Part shown: positions 30,264 to 41,298 of the stretch, piece after piece
Layout of the letters: each line of letters opens with the position of its first letter
Position numbering within the stretch: position 1 is the stretch's first letter
DNA from: Glycine soja
Taxonomy: Eukaryota; Streptophyta; Magnoliopsida; Fabales; Fabaceae
DNA length: 64,000 bases
Assembly: GCF_004193775.1 (NCBI RefSeq)
Contig: NC_041002.1
Coordinates: forward strand, 14,894,113-14,958,112
Direction: 5' to 3'
Position numbers and translations under genes: made by a program
Notes under the pieces: model-generated
The model's database searches: none
What the model was told of the DNA's origin: nothing
The model's input: the letters and a program-made list of their open reading frames with translations, nothing else

Positions 30264-30579
30264 ACACCCCCTATAATATCTAAGCTCACCCCCATTCCAA
30301 AAATACATGAAAATACAAAAAAAAGTCCCTACTACAAAGACTACTCAAAATGCCCTGAAATACAAGACTAAAACCCTATACTACTAGAATGACCAAAATA
30401 CAAGGCCGAAAAGAAGGAAAAACCTATTCTAATATTTACAAAGAGTGGATCCAACCTTGACCCATGGGCTCAAAAATCTACCCTAAGGTTCATGAGAACC
30501 TTAGGGCCTTCTTTAGTAGCTCTAGCCCAAGCCTCTTGGAGTCTTCTATCCAATACCCTTGGGGGGTAGGATTGCATCA
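30264..30579 (-). mobile_element. Element V 3' LTR, right part
   Basis: Continues 6059-6648 and ends GGATTGCATCA. Over its last 250 bases it matches the solo LTR end at 52340-52634. On the minus strand the LTR begins TGATGCAATCC directly after a purine tract (30580-30592). Confidence 0.85.
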
Positions 30580-30592
30580 TCCCCTCCACCTT
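30580..30592 (-). promoter_or_regulatory. Element V polypurine tract
   Basis: AAGGTGGAGGGGA on the minus strand, adjoining the LTR start. Confidence 0.75.
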
Positions 30593-30624
30593 GGAAAGGA
30601 TTTGACCTCAAATCCCGAGGTTCT

Positions 30625-31539
30625 TCATACTCTGGGTATGTTAGAGTAGGGTAAGGTGTGAAAACCCCTTTCACGGACATCTTCCCATGAGGGAACATGG
30701 TTCCTCACCAACTCAATGAGTGGTGCTACAAGTATAGAAAAATATGGGACAAACCTTTTGTAAAAGTTTGTTAAGTCATGGCAGCCCCAGATTTCCCTTA
30801 TACTTGGTGGAGTGGGCCAATCAAGAATGACCTTTATTCTCTTAGGGTCCGTGGGAACCCCTTGATCACTATTTAAAAAATTAAGGAAAGTAATGCAATA
30901 AAGTGTACCTTTTTCTGTATTTTTATGTTGATTATTCCTACAAAAAAATACGACAAACCTAAGGTGTCCCATATGAGCACCTAAGTTTGTATTAAAACCA
31001 AAAATAAGAACAAACCTACCTAATGAGTCCCTATGTACACACACCATGAAGATGTTAGGTGTACAAGTGATTTTACAAAAGAGGGTTGCACCACTTAAAA
31101 CATTCATCATACCACCTATTTTAGGGAATTGGTGCCTAATAATACCTATTTTGGGCACCAACAAAGCACAAGGATTTAAGCTCTTGCGAACCAAACCCTC
31201 ATCCAACAACTTCTTTACTTGAGGAATAAACTCAAGCCCAAGAGGTGTGGCAATGCTAGCAAGTGTCATTTTACAAAAGAGAAAATGTGGAGGTTGTCTA
31301 AGAGATAAAGTTTCTTTAATGTTTGTCTTTATTGTAAAATGAGTTTCCTTCTTAGCTAACCTCTTGGAGGAGACACTTACCTCCTCACACTTCTCTTTAA
31401 CCACTAATGGTTGTCCTTCTTCTTGGGGGTAGATTTCTTCACTAGATTCTTCCCCTTTTGCTTCTTCACTTTCACTAGAGGAAGGTAAAGTAGTAGCCTT
31501 ATCTTGGCTACTATATATGTCTTGGCCCCTCAAAATCAT
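30625..31539 (-). pseudogene. Element V pol remnant (gypsy RT, heavily deleted)
   Basis: After a gag-end/linker segment (MILRGQDIYSSQDKATT, acidic ESEEAKGEESSEE), the frame reads FIPQVKKLLDEGLVRKSLNPC, LLVPKIGIIRHQFP and MMNVLSGATLF, the start of a Ty3-gypsy RT palm. It then passes through unrelated-looking sequence and resumes at KVILDWPTPP, FYKRFVPYFS and LVAPLIELV, the segment after the RT catalytic core. The protease and the YxDD motif are missing. The product is an inactive relic. Confidence 0.75.
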
Positions 31540-31557
31540 GATTTTTGTGGTGGGGCA

Positions 31558-32219
31558 TTAAGAAGTAATGTGTCCTCTTCCAAGACATTTAAAGCACTTT
31601 ATAGAGCTAGTTTTCTCTTGCATACTAGCCTTAGGGGCTTGCTTTTCTATTGTATTCCCCTTAACATCTTTGGGCTTAGAAGGTGTCACCCCTAAGATGC
31701 CTTGACCTTGGTATTTCTTTGGATAAGAGTGAGAGCCATAAGATTTTGACGTAGACTTCTTTTTAAGTTGTTGCTCTACCCTTATTTCCAAAACTAAGTT
31801 ATCCTCTACATTGTCCTTCCCATGGAAGTATGGGAGGTTAAAGTTAGCCTCTTGAGGCTTTCTTTCCTTTTCTCTTCTATGGGAGTCAGGTCTAAGATGT
31901 GACCTATGCCTTCCTTCGTAATAGTCACGAAGTTCTTCACTTAGGCTCTTGCAAGAGTTATGACTACTATAGGAGGCGTGTTTTTCTCTTTTCATTTCTT
32001 TCATTATTTTTCTTCTTTCTTCCTCTCTTATTTTCTTTCTTTCATCTTGACTTATTTCTTCCACTCTTTTTTTCCCTTTTTCTTTTCTCTTGTTTTTCTT
32101 TCCATAACTTGAGGGAACTCAACTTATCTAAGATTCTAGATAAAGGGTCGTTATGACTAGTACCCTCGCCATTAACACTAGATGAATGATGACTCATGTT
32201 GGTTCCTAAGCTGTGGTTC
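31558..32219 (-). pseudogene. Element V gag remnant and leader
   Basis: The minus strand starts near 32195 with MSHHSSSVNGEGTSHNDPLS, followed by a Lys/Glu-rich stretch. It then gives REKHASYSSHNSCKSLS, PYFHGKDNVEDNLV and a CCHC-type knuckle CFKCLGRGH (about 31570). The frame is broken near 32064 and most of the capsid core is missing. The leader adjoining 32219 was the target of element S. Confidence 0.75.
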
Positions 32220-32664
32220 TGATGTGATCCTAACTAGGAGCGGATCGCTTGATACAGGCTACGGAGATTTGGATGACGCCACTTCCAGTGAAGGAAGATA
32301 AGTCAGGGTAGACGCCACAAGGATTACCTTGATAAGTCTGAGATTGGTTCAACAAGGAACCCAGAGAGAAACTCTCACCAAATTTTATGAAAAGGCCAAA
32401 AGTTTTTTTTTATTGAAAACAAAAACCAATACTTATAGTGTATATGAACAAAAAGATAAAAAATAGACATGGGCCTTCAAAACAGTTTGGGCCAAAAAAA
32501 TTATAAATAAAAAAATAGAACATATGTATTATGGGCCTTCAAAAACAATTAATAGTCTTGATAGTGTCTCTGCCTCTGGGCCTTCATCCTTCTCCACTCG
32601 GGGGCTTTGTCCTTCTCCATTTGGGCCTTTAGCCTGTATTTGGCCAATTTTAGGATTCTCATCA
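32220..32664 (-). mobile_element. Element S 3' LTR (minus-strand gypsy)
   Basis: Starts TGATGTGATCC and ends GATTCTCATCA. Its first 200 bases match the left LTR of element U (57955 onwards). Preceded by GGTTC (32215-32219), but the matching duplicate on the far side was not found, so S is truncated or its 5' LTR lost. Confidence 0.8.
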
Positions 32665-32679
32665 TTCCCTCCTTCTTGG
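32665..32679 (-). promoter_or_regulatory. Element S polypurine tract
   Basis: CCAAGAAGGAGGGAA on the minus strand, adjoining the LTR. Same type as in U (58577-58590). Confidence 0.75.
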
Positions 32680-33022
32680 AAAACATTTGCCCTCAAATGT
32701 CCAGGATCATCACCGGGTTCAAGTACCACTTCCTTCCTTTTCTTGTTGGCTTGCTTGGCATAGCTTTCATTCTTCTCTGCAATTTGCACCTTCACTTGGT
32801 CATACAATCTTTTCACATACTCAACTTTGGCCTCTACATCCTTATGCTGAGTCTCTTGGGGCTTGCTGTTGTAAGTTGGCCTGTTAGGCAATGAAGCTTC
32901 TGGAAGGAGATTAACTTGATGTTCTATGCTTCTTGAAGGTGGCAGTCCATGAGGAATCTCCTTGGGAAAGACATCTTCAAGTTCCTGCAATAAGGGTTGA
33001 ACACTAGGAGAAACATAAATAG
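32680..33022 (-). pseudogene. Element S pol relic: RT start fused to integrase end
   Basis: The minus strand reads ELEDVFPKEIPHGLPPSRS and IEHQVNLLPEASLPNRPTY, the start of gypsy RT. Near 32848 it passes directly into EYVKRLYDQVKVQIAEKN and KRKEVVLEPGD, the C-terminal part of integrase (compare U at 58800-58920). Everything between, including the RT active site, RNase H and the integrase core, is deleted, yet the frame stays open. Confidence 0.85.
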
Positions 33023-33872
33023 TTAACTGAATAGAATTATCACTCTCTCTCTCTTGTGTATCACTCCATCTCTCAAGTGTATCACTCTTCCTTTTTCTAT
33101 TCCTCTATGGTGCCTCACTATTGTCTCTCTCTTGTTCTCTCTTTTCTCTCCTTCTGATTTGGTCATCACACACTTCTCTAAGGGATAGAGGTTTAAGAAT
33201 AATTTTATGGCCATGGTGCTGGAAAGAAATCATGTTGGTGAAGCCATCATGCACTGCTTTGGTGTCCTCTTCAATGTTGGCCCTCACTAGTGCCATCTCC
33301 ATCTCCTTGTCCTCAACAATCAAACTTCCCTGGGATAACCTCTGGAGTTTCTGTCGCATGGTTCTACTGTAGCTAGTTGGAACATACCTCTTTCGCATAA
33401 CCCTTCTCATCTCAGTCCATGTATTTATATCCCGCCCTTCTTCTCTCTTCATCTCTCTTTGATTTTTCTTCCACTAAACAAGGGCATAGTCTAAGAATGT
33501 AGCTGCTGCTAACTTCACCTTCTGCTCTTCAGGATAATCATTGTAGGAGAATGCATGCTGAATCTTCATCTCCTAGTCAAGGTAGGCGTCTGGGTCACTC
33601 CTGCCTATAAAAGAGGATACATTGAGTTTTACTCCCTCAATTCTGTCTTGCCCCTCTATTCAGTTCGATCCATCATTGACCCTTCTGTTGCCACCATAAG
33701 TTCTCCCAACATTTGGATTCATTTGGTGCTCTAGTCCTTCTATTCGCCTGTAGAGCTCTTCATTGTTACGTTTCAACAAACATTGCATTTGTGTAGTCAT
33801 CGCGTCCAGTAATAAGCGCTGAAATCCGTCTAGTTGATGATATACACCACCATTGTCACCAGCTCCTGCCAT
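33023..33872 (-). pseudogene. Element S gag relic
   Basis: Starts MAGAGDNGGVYHQLDGFQ at 33872, then ELYRRIEGLEHQMNPN. After stops between 33453 and 33659 it continues with MKREEGRDINTWTEMRRVMR, RYVPTSYSRTM and RLSQGSLIVEDKEMEM, a gypsy gag capsid C-terminal region. The zinc knuckle and protease are missing before the RT start at about 33000. Confidence 0.8.
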
Positions 33873-34134
33873 GATTAAGGAACAAAGAATTTTGCAGTAA
33901 TTTAAAAAAAGATTTAGGACCTCACCACCCTCTACTCACGTGTTTCTCTCTTTGATGGTAGTTCACTCGTGTTTGATGCTCTCTATATAGGCTTTTATGT
34001 AATGTATTCCCTCTTGCCTTTTACCACTCGTGTTCCCTCTTAAGTTCCTGGATGGACCAAATTAGACACACAAGGTAATATAAAATTAAAGGAAAGAAAA
34101 TATAATATCACAGACTGAGTAACAGATTTGATTT
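33873..34134. other. No gene; flank of element S
   Basis: About 260 bases without coding or a recognisable LTR. A TATATAGG stretch lies at about 33985. No match to the S LTR start or end. Confidence 0.4.
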
Positions 34135-34286
34135 GGGATAACAACTTGGACTTGATTTGGATAGCAGATTGGATTTGATTTGGATAAAATATTAGATTTG
34201 ATTTGGATAATATATTAGATTTGATTTGGATAACAGATTAGATTGGATTTGGATAACAAATTAGATTTAATTTGGATAACAGATAT
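34135..34286. repeat. 23-bp minisatellite GATTTGATTTGGATAACAGATTA
   Basis: About seven head-to-tail, slightly diverged copies of a 21-26 bp unit. AT-rich, with no link to a coding region. Confidence 0.85.
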
Positions 34287-34325
34287 GATAACAAATAAGA
34301 TAACATATAGGATAAATATACATAT

Positions 34326-35522
34326 TGTTTATATATTCAAATGTAATCATAATTTATATTCAAGAAGGGGGGTTGAATTGTGATTTTAGAAATTTTTAAA
34401 GCCTTTTTTGTGAAAAACAAAGTTATCTCCTAAAGAGAAACTTTGTAAGATAGATAACAAATTTTCACAAAAACACTATTAGAAGAGGAAAAAAGATTTT
34501 GCAAAACAGAATGAGTTTTCAAAATAAAATCAAATTCAAACCCTAGGTCAGTTTAAAGCAGAAGAATAAGATAGCATATAAGACCCAAAGATATATATTA
34601 GTTCATCTCGACCACTGAGACTACGTCCAATTCTTGACTAACAACCAAGTTCCATTAACTTCAATAAGTTACAAGTATTAATCATTGTCGCTTCTGGTTG
34701 TATAACTCAAGATCTACACCAACCTTGTTACAACCCAATATTCTTTGTCTTACCAAGCCACTACTGGTTCTATACAAATCACACATATTTGTTTGTTTTC
34801 ACAATGACTAACTCGTAATCATTTTATAGATGAATATACAATCTCAACACTTGGTCTTTTCTCTCTAGGTGTTTAAGTTGTTTTGAGAGCTTTCTTGAAC
34901 TATGCAAAGATTTACAGAAAGCATTTTACAAAAAGAATTTGAATGAGAGTGTGTAGGTTCGTGTCCATGTCTTTAAAGCTTCTAGTATTTATAGGCCTTC
35001 TTCAACAAGTGTTTGTTGTCTCTAAACGAATAAATTTCTTCACTTGAGTTGATGTTCGAAGATTGTGGCCATTGGAGCATTTAATGCTTGCATTAAATGC
35101 ACGTACTCCTTCATGCTAGAAAACCACTCTTGTGAGCTTTCATGTCGATCACTTCAACAGAAAACTGCTTGCTTTAAGTCACAACAAGTCTATCACCAAC
35201 AATGCAAATCTTTTGATGGTGTTTGGAAACTTCTAGATCTTAGGCTTCATTTATACTTCATAAGATTCTACAAATCCTATGAGAATGTCTCTGCAAAATG
35301 AATCTCATACATAGAGCAATAAATGAATTCTTAAATGCCATAATTTAATATTGTATTAGATCATGTCATGTCTCTTTTATCATCTGATAGTACAGCCACA
35401 AATGTATGAGGATCAATATGATATTACATAAGATGCAACTTTTAACCTTTGTATTTATTTGCATCTAATCAAAATAATTAAGGGTCCTAATTTGTCTTCA
35501 GACACAAATGTTTTGAGTTAAC
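34326..35522 (-). mobile_element. Probable copia-type LTR, minus orientation
   Basis: Read on the minus strand it begins TGTTAACTCAAAAC after a degenerate 'GGCATCATCAAAATAGAGAAAG' purine tract (35523-35545). It ends near 'CAATTCAACCCCCCTTCTTG', common at the ends of legume SIRE-like LTRs, and a terminal CA at 34326. The length of about 1.2 kb fits. No 5-bp duplication was found, so the ends are provisional. The small open frame at 35065-35301 is not convincing. Confidence 0.45.
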
Positions 35523-37021
35523 ACTTTCTCTATTTTGATGATGCCAAACAAATACAAATTTAAAAGTTGAAGACAGACTTATAAGATATATCAATAAGAG
35601 TCAGTCAAACTTATCAAATGGAAAGGAAAAATATAACAGATATAACACATGCATCATAAGACTTTTAGATAAAGTCTAATTAGAACTACTGAAAACATTT
35701 CATTTTATTCATAAAGAATTGTCACATCAATAAGATGATAAAAAGTATTAGGGCAAAATAACAAAACTGAAAAATCACTTTTTTAGTGATATTTTATGTG
35801 AGTTTTTGTGTCATTTTACATGCATTTTCTTGGAAAATCTCACGTTTGGACACTAGTTTTGTATTATAGAGGTACAAAGTGAAAGAGTTGGAAATTGTAT
35901 GATTTTATGAAGATTTGAAAACTTTGCACTTAATCATGGTCGTGGTAAGCAACACGACCACAATAAGATGATAACAATCCTCCAGAACAGTGTCAACGAT
36001 CTGACAATGGTAGTGGTCAACTAATGAGGGTCATGGTCAACCATGAGGTTGTAATCAATCCACAATGCCCTAGAGCTTTAGCATAACTTTCGACCACGCT
36101 CATGGTAGATTTTATCACGATCATAGTGCGCCTTTTCAAACTGATATCTTTAGAAAGCTATATATAGGTCTCTAGACTTTGTAAAAATAATCTTTTGTTC
36201 ACTTTTATCTTTTTTATGAATTTGAGAGAACCTTTAGGGCTTTTGAGAGCTATGAAGCATGGACAACATTGTGAGGATGAATCATGATCTTCGTTCCTGC
36301 CTTATTGATATGTCTATGTCTATTGGGTATAAGGTTGCTAATTTTGCTTTGATCATGAGTCTTAGTCCAGGAGTTATTATGTAATTGTCCAATTTTACCC
36401 TCCTCTATGTTCTTAATGGAATTCCTCATTTTTTATGTTAATTAATTCCCTTCCTTATCTTTATTGTTTATTTTGAACCAACCATTCTAATACTTAATCG
36501 ATTGCATAATAGTGGTCATCTGCATGTAATTGATACATCTAGGTACTAAAATGTTTTACACCAAATTGTATGATCAAACTATTTGAGTAATCTCTGATAG
36601 ATTAGTTAATCTTTAATTGATCATCCCTGTAATTGACTATATCCTTTGACTTAAATTGATAGACCCATGATCATTGGGGTATTGATTTAAGGCAAAGGGC
36701 ATTCTCTGACCTTCATCATAGGCTTTGGTTGATTTTGCGAATCGATAATTAATTGGGGAAGGAATTTCATTGGGACTGGGATTAGGGGAAAATTAGTGCT
36801 AGTGAATCATAACCCCTGGTCACTCTTATCATCACTCAAATCTCTTTTTTGCATTAGTTTATTTGTTTTCTTCTAAAAACCAAAACCACAAAAGTATTTA
36901 AATCCTCTTTTTAATCACCTTAATTGTTAGTTAAATAAACTTGACTAATTGAGAATATAATTGGTTCTTTTGGTTCAATATCTGGACTTTTGAGTCCACT
37001 GTTAATATTGCGTAGGATACA
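35523..37021 (+). mobile_element. Athila-like LTR region (5' side), ends unclear
   Basis: No coding. The right end, near 37021, is followed by 'TGCCCTTGTGTCGGGGACT', which resembles a degraded tRNA-Asp-type PBS (family form TGGCGCCGTTGCCGGGGA) of Athila elements, and then a leader leading into Athila-like gag. The left limit is not defined. 35930-36130 contains loose repeats of 'GGTCGTGGT/CATGGTCAAC'. Confidence 0.4.
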
Positions 37022-37192
37022 CTTGCCCTTGTGTCGGGGACTAGTTGTGGAATTCCCAACTAGTTTAATTTTGTTAAACCAAATAGTTTTGTTTATAGAA
37101 ATTATTTTATTACTTATTTAATTTTTTGCTATTTATTTTATTTTATTCTTTTATTTCTCATTGCACTTGATCTTCTCCTTTGTTTTGTAGTA

Positions 37193-38118
37193 CATGCAAA
37201 CTAGGTCCAAAAATACACCACTATAGTACAAACCCAAGACTAACAAACTAATCCAAAGACTTCATGTGGAACTCCATGGAGAGAAAGAGCAATAGCAGTT
37301 GATCCAACTCAGACCCTTATGGATTATCTCACTTCTACCTTGGGGAAACCAATATCATCCAACTTCTCGAACTACCAGAAGGAGTCACATTTGACTTTAA
37401 GCATGGGTTCCTATAGATGTTGGAGAACAACCCGTTCAGTGGCGCTGCCCATAAAGATCCTATCCAAAACCTAGGAAAGTTCATCAAGTTGACCAACACG
37501 ATGAGACAAAACTGTGTACCAAGAGTACATCAGACTCTATGCTTTTCCTTTCTCTCTAAATGGGAAGGCATGGGACTGGTTGTGCTCATAACTTGAGAAC
37601 AACATCACTACATCGAACCAAAGTGCCTTCTTACGAAGGTATTTTTCTCCCATGAAGATGAATCAGTACATCAGGGACATTGGAAACTTTGTGCAAAAGG
37701 AGAAAGAAAGTCTACTGAGGCCTAGGAAAGGTTGCAAGAGATCATTAGAAATTGTCCACACCATGGCATTACTCAAAAAAGGTTGGTTCACATTTTCTAT
37801 GGTGAAGTGTCCTCACAATAAGTTTAGATGTTGCTTGTGGGGGAACCTGATGTTAAAAACCTTGCCAATGTCATCATGATCATTAAAGTTATATGCTTTA
37901 GCCCTTATAACTAGATAGGAGGATTATGAAGAGAGGCATCAATCAGGTGGGGACATGAATCCCAAACAGCATTGGGAAAGAAAATGCAAGCTCTATCACT
38001 GAAGATTGAAACACTCATGAGAGCTCAAGATCAAGTCCCCATTACTACATCTCCATTCCCAACCAATAATAAAAGTAGGATTGTGCATGGGCCAAGAGAA
38101 TGCACTATTGATGATAAG
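37193..38118 (+). pseudogene. Athila-like gag relic, first part
   Basis: Starts near 'ATGCAAACTAGGTCC' after a leader. Fragments across shifting frames read VTFDFKHGFL, LENNPFSGAAHKDPIQN, LYAFPFSLNGKAWDW, FLRRYFSPMKMNQ and EKESLLR, matching the capsid region of Athila-type Ty3-gypsy gag. Several stops and frame changes. It is cut at ATAAG (38114-38118) by element Y and continues after 51554. Confidence 0.7.
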
Positions 38119-39291
38119 TGTCACAACTTACCCTTCGACGGGGAGGGCGATGCGAGACACACGTTTATTTGAGGAAAACATCAGAAAAATCGGAAAAGAC
38201 GTGGTCTACGAACTTTAAGTGAAATGTTCGGGAGTTGTATTTACGCACGGGGAAGGTATTAGCACCCCACACGTCTGTCACAAGGGACGACAACCTTTAA
38301 TCAAATGTGCAAACATGACTTCAATTTGGGTTATCTTCCCCTTTTAACGTTTTTATGTCTTTTATATTTTTATCTTTTTGTGGTCGACAGGGGTGTTTCC
38401 CTTGCTCCTACGTATTCCTTAATTGTGGTAAGGAAATCAGACCTACGTAGTTCTTCGAGAACTAAACGTTGGTTAAATTGTTTTTATCCTTTTTTTGCAA
38501 GATATATTTTTATTGAACGGAAGGGTCATTTAAGGCGTTGGACCATTAAACGATCTTTCGATTCTTTTGAAAGGAGAGAAAACATTAAGGCATTGGACCA
38601 TAAATGATCTCTTGGTTTTTGAAAGAGGTGACAAAGCTATGTATTGTTTTTAGGCTTTTTAAATCCACGTCTAACCAATAAAAGCGGAAAAGATCATTTC
38701 AAGGCATTCGACCTTAAAAATGGCTTTTTAGGTGATGACAAAAGTTTGATTTATGAATTGATTTTAGCCATAGTTTCACTTTAGTTATTAGTCAATTCAA
38801 CTAAGAAAGAAAAATCCCAAAGAAAAACGTCCGATTGATTTTATTTTTATTATTTTACTAAAATATATTTTTTGATTATTATATTATTATTTTGCCTCTT
38901 TTTTGGTTTTAAACGTGGTTACGGCATGACCGAACAGTCGGATTTCATTTTAACAGAAATTAAAAGATGTTACAATTCAAATGATCGGTGGAAATTTATT
39001 TTATTTTTTATTAGGCGATAAAATGACTTAAATAAATGACTAAAGCACATCAAAAGGGGGTACGAAAAGTAAATGAAATGAAAATAAAAGCACGCGAAAC
39101 AAGTGGGGACCACTAAGGGTACATAGAATGAATTGAAAAGTTCGATTTTGGGAACTTACCGGTTGAAGACCGAAGAACGATGAAGAACGGTGGAAAATCT
39201 TTGCGAAATCACCCACAGAAACGTCTCGGAAGCGTTATGGAAGTGCCTCGGCTTGGATTTTCTTCACCGAAACAATTTTTCTCACTAATTT
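38119..39291 (-). mobile_element. Y 3' LTR, truncated
   Basis: Starts TGTCACAACTTACCC and matches 49773 to about 50990 of the other LTR, lacking about 44 bases near 38163. It breaks at 39291 inside U3 (the promoter side), where it meets intron sequence. Confidence 0.9.
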
Positions 39292-39430
39292 GAGAATGGG
39301 TAGAGACGTAGGAACAAATGAAGAAAGATCTTTGTATTATAAATTCAAGAACAAAAGACATAAAGCCTTAACAAAAGGAAACTCTAAAGCCTAGGTCCAA
39401 CCGTAGAGTTTAAAAGCCACAAAGGGTTAC
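39292..39430 (-). other. Y intron fragment after protease exon
   Basis: Begins, on the minus strand, with GTAACC after AT of the last ATG, the same donor position as W. About 139 bases remain before the deletion junction with the 3' LTR. No acceptor is left. Confidence 0.6.
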
Positions 39431-41298
39431 ATTATGCTTGTCGCGTAAATGTCCGGGCGCTCTTCCACTCGCCAATTTCCTAGTCGGAAACAAGGAGGAC
39501 ATGGTCGTACCAAATCCGACCCACTCGAAGAATCATCTTCGCATATCGCAACGACTTGGCCTTCGTGTCCTAGACCCGCGCTTATGAAGCTCCTACTGAT
39601 GTGGTAGGGCGGGCCCCCTTCGACTTTCCATCCCAATTGCGAGCCTTGGCTTCCGCTCTTCCTTCCCGCAACACTTTTTATTATGTCTGCCTGCGTGGGT
39701 TTATAGCCTAACCCAAACTTCCCACGGTTTCCTCTGGCGCTTATCAGGCTGGTTCTGCCGCCGCTGTTCTTGCCTAAACCCATTACGGGCTCGTAACCAT
39801 TCCCTAACATCACCCGGGCCACCATTACTGCCGTATCGGACAGGCAAGGTTGCCCAGAGAACGAATCTACGGAGGCAATGCTTACTACCTCAAAAGACTA
39901 GAAGGCTGTTTCTAATGACTCTTCCGCGGCTTCCACATATGGCATAGAGGACGGGCAACTCACCAAGATGTCTTCCTCGCCCGACACAATGACCAAATGC
40001 CCTTCTACTACGAATTTCAATTTTTGGTGGAGTGTAGAGGGAATGACTCCCACCGAGTGGCTCCACGGGCGTCCCAAAAGGCAGCTGTAAGCCGGGTTAA
40101 TATCTATTATTTGAAAGGTAACCTGACAGGTACAGGGGCCTATCTGTATAGGGAGGTCTATCTCTCCCCTAACCTCTCGACGGGTGCTATCGAAGGCACG
40201 AACCACCATGGAACTTGGCTTTAGATGGGAAGCATTAAACAGTAATTTCCCCAACGTGCTTTTGGGCATTACGTTTAAACTGGAACCGTTATCGATGAGC
40301 ACCTTAGCCACGACATGGTCCATGCATTTGACTGATACATGCAAAGCCCTGTTATGCCCTCTCCCCTCGGCAGGGATTTCTTCTTCGGCGAAGGCGAGAT
40401 AGTTGTTGGCGGTGATATTATTGACGAGTCCTCCAAAGCCTTCTACAGAGATATCTTGGGCCACATGAGCTTCGTTCAAGACCTTTATTAACAAAGCCCG
40501 ATGAGGCTCAGAGCTCATGAGTAGTTCCAAAAGAGAGACCCTGGCCAGGGTTTTGTTGAGCTGCTCAATGACCTTGAACTCGCTTTGCTGAATAATGTGG
40601 AGAAACTCGCTTGCTTCCTCTAGCAACACTTCCTTATTGTCATCTTGTTCTTCCACCATCTTTGCCTTCCCTTTAACATTTGCGGGTTGTGTCGGCAGGT
40701 CGGGGGGTGCAAACATGCGACCGCTGTGGGTCATGCCGCTCAGCCCTGTGATATTGGTTTCCTTGGCTGACAACGAGCTGATGTTGGTGGCCTCTTCCTT
40801 CCTTTCACTTGGAGGTGCATACCTCCACGGGACTGCGTGGCTGTTTCGGTATGGGAAAGGAACAGGTTTAACTACCGAGGGGTATCGAGGCTTTTGGGGA
40901 GCTGCGTCTTTGGTGAAATATACCACCAAAGGCTTAGACCTTCCAAAACTTCTCTCATCCACGAACTGCATACATATATGCTACTCTTCCCTCCCCTCAT
41001 CGCCGACTTCCAGTCGGCCTTGATCTATCATCTGTTGCAAAAGGTCCTCCACTGCTAAACATGTTTCCATGTTATGTAGCTCGCTGGGATGCAACAAACA
41101 AGAATCCTCTTCATGCCCATCGTGGGGAATTACGCCCCCCTTTTGTAGGGCCTCGTAGATATACCTCCTAGGGGTCGTCACGTCCTTTAAAGGCTTAGAC
41201 CTGCACAGCCTACCCGACTCGACGACATTAACTGCTCCCCCTCCATGATTGGCGAGCGGGTTTGTTTTCACGTTGGGCCGATCCTCTTGAAACGTCAG
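39431..41298 (-). pseudogene. Y protease region with G-patch
   Basis: Collinear with W 16473-18373. Domains in order: a knuckle-like HNMETC segment (about 41060), LSAKETNITGLSGMT, the aspartic protease with VLIDNGSSLNV (Asp-Asn-Gly) and YSCLLGRPWSHSVG, then the G-patch (GYEPVMGLG, FGLGYKP; about 39700-39800). Two TAG stops are at 40979-40981 and 39898-39900, the second at a Gln codon of W. That W and Y both keep Asp-Asn-Gly argues that it is the family's working motif. Confidence 0.9.

Noticed and set aside
32220..34960. GGTTC at about 34949 as the missing second TSD of element S
   Set aside because: No S LTR sequence adjoins it; a five-base match at that distance is expected by chance.
34326..35522. 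Claim of a complete solo copia LTR
   Set aside because: Ends look plausible but flanking five bases (CATAT and CTTTC) do not match, so only a tentative LTR call is kept.
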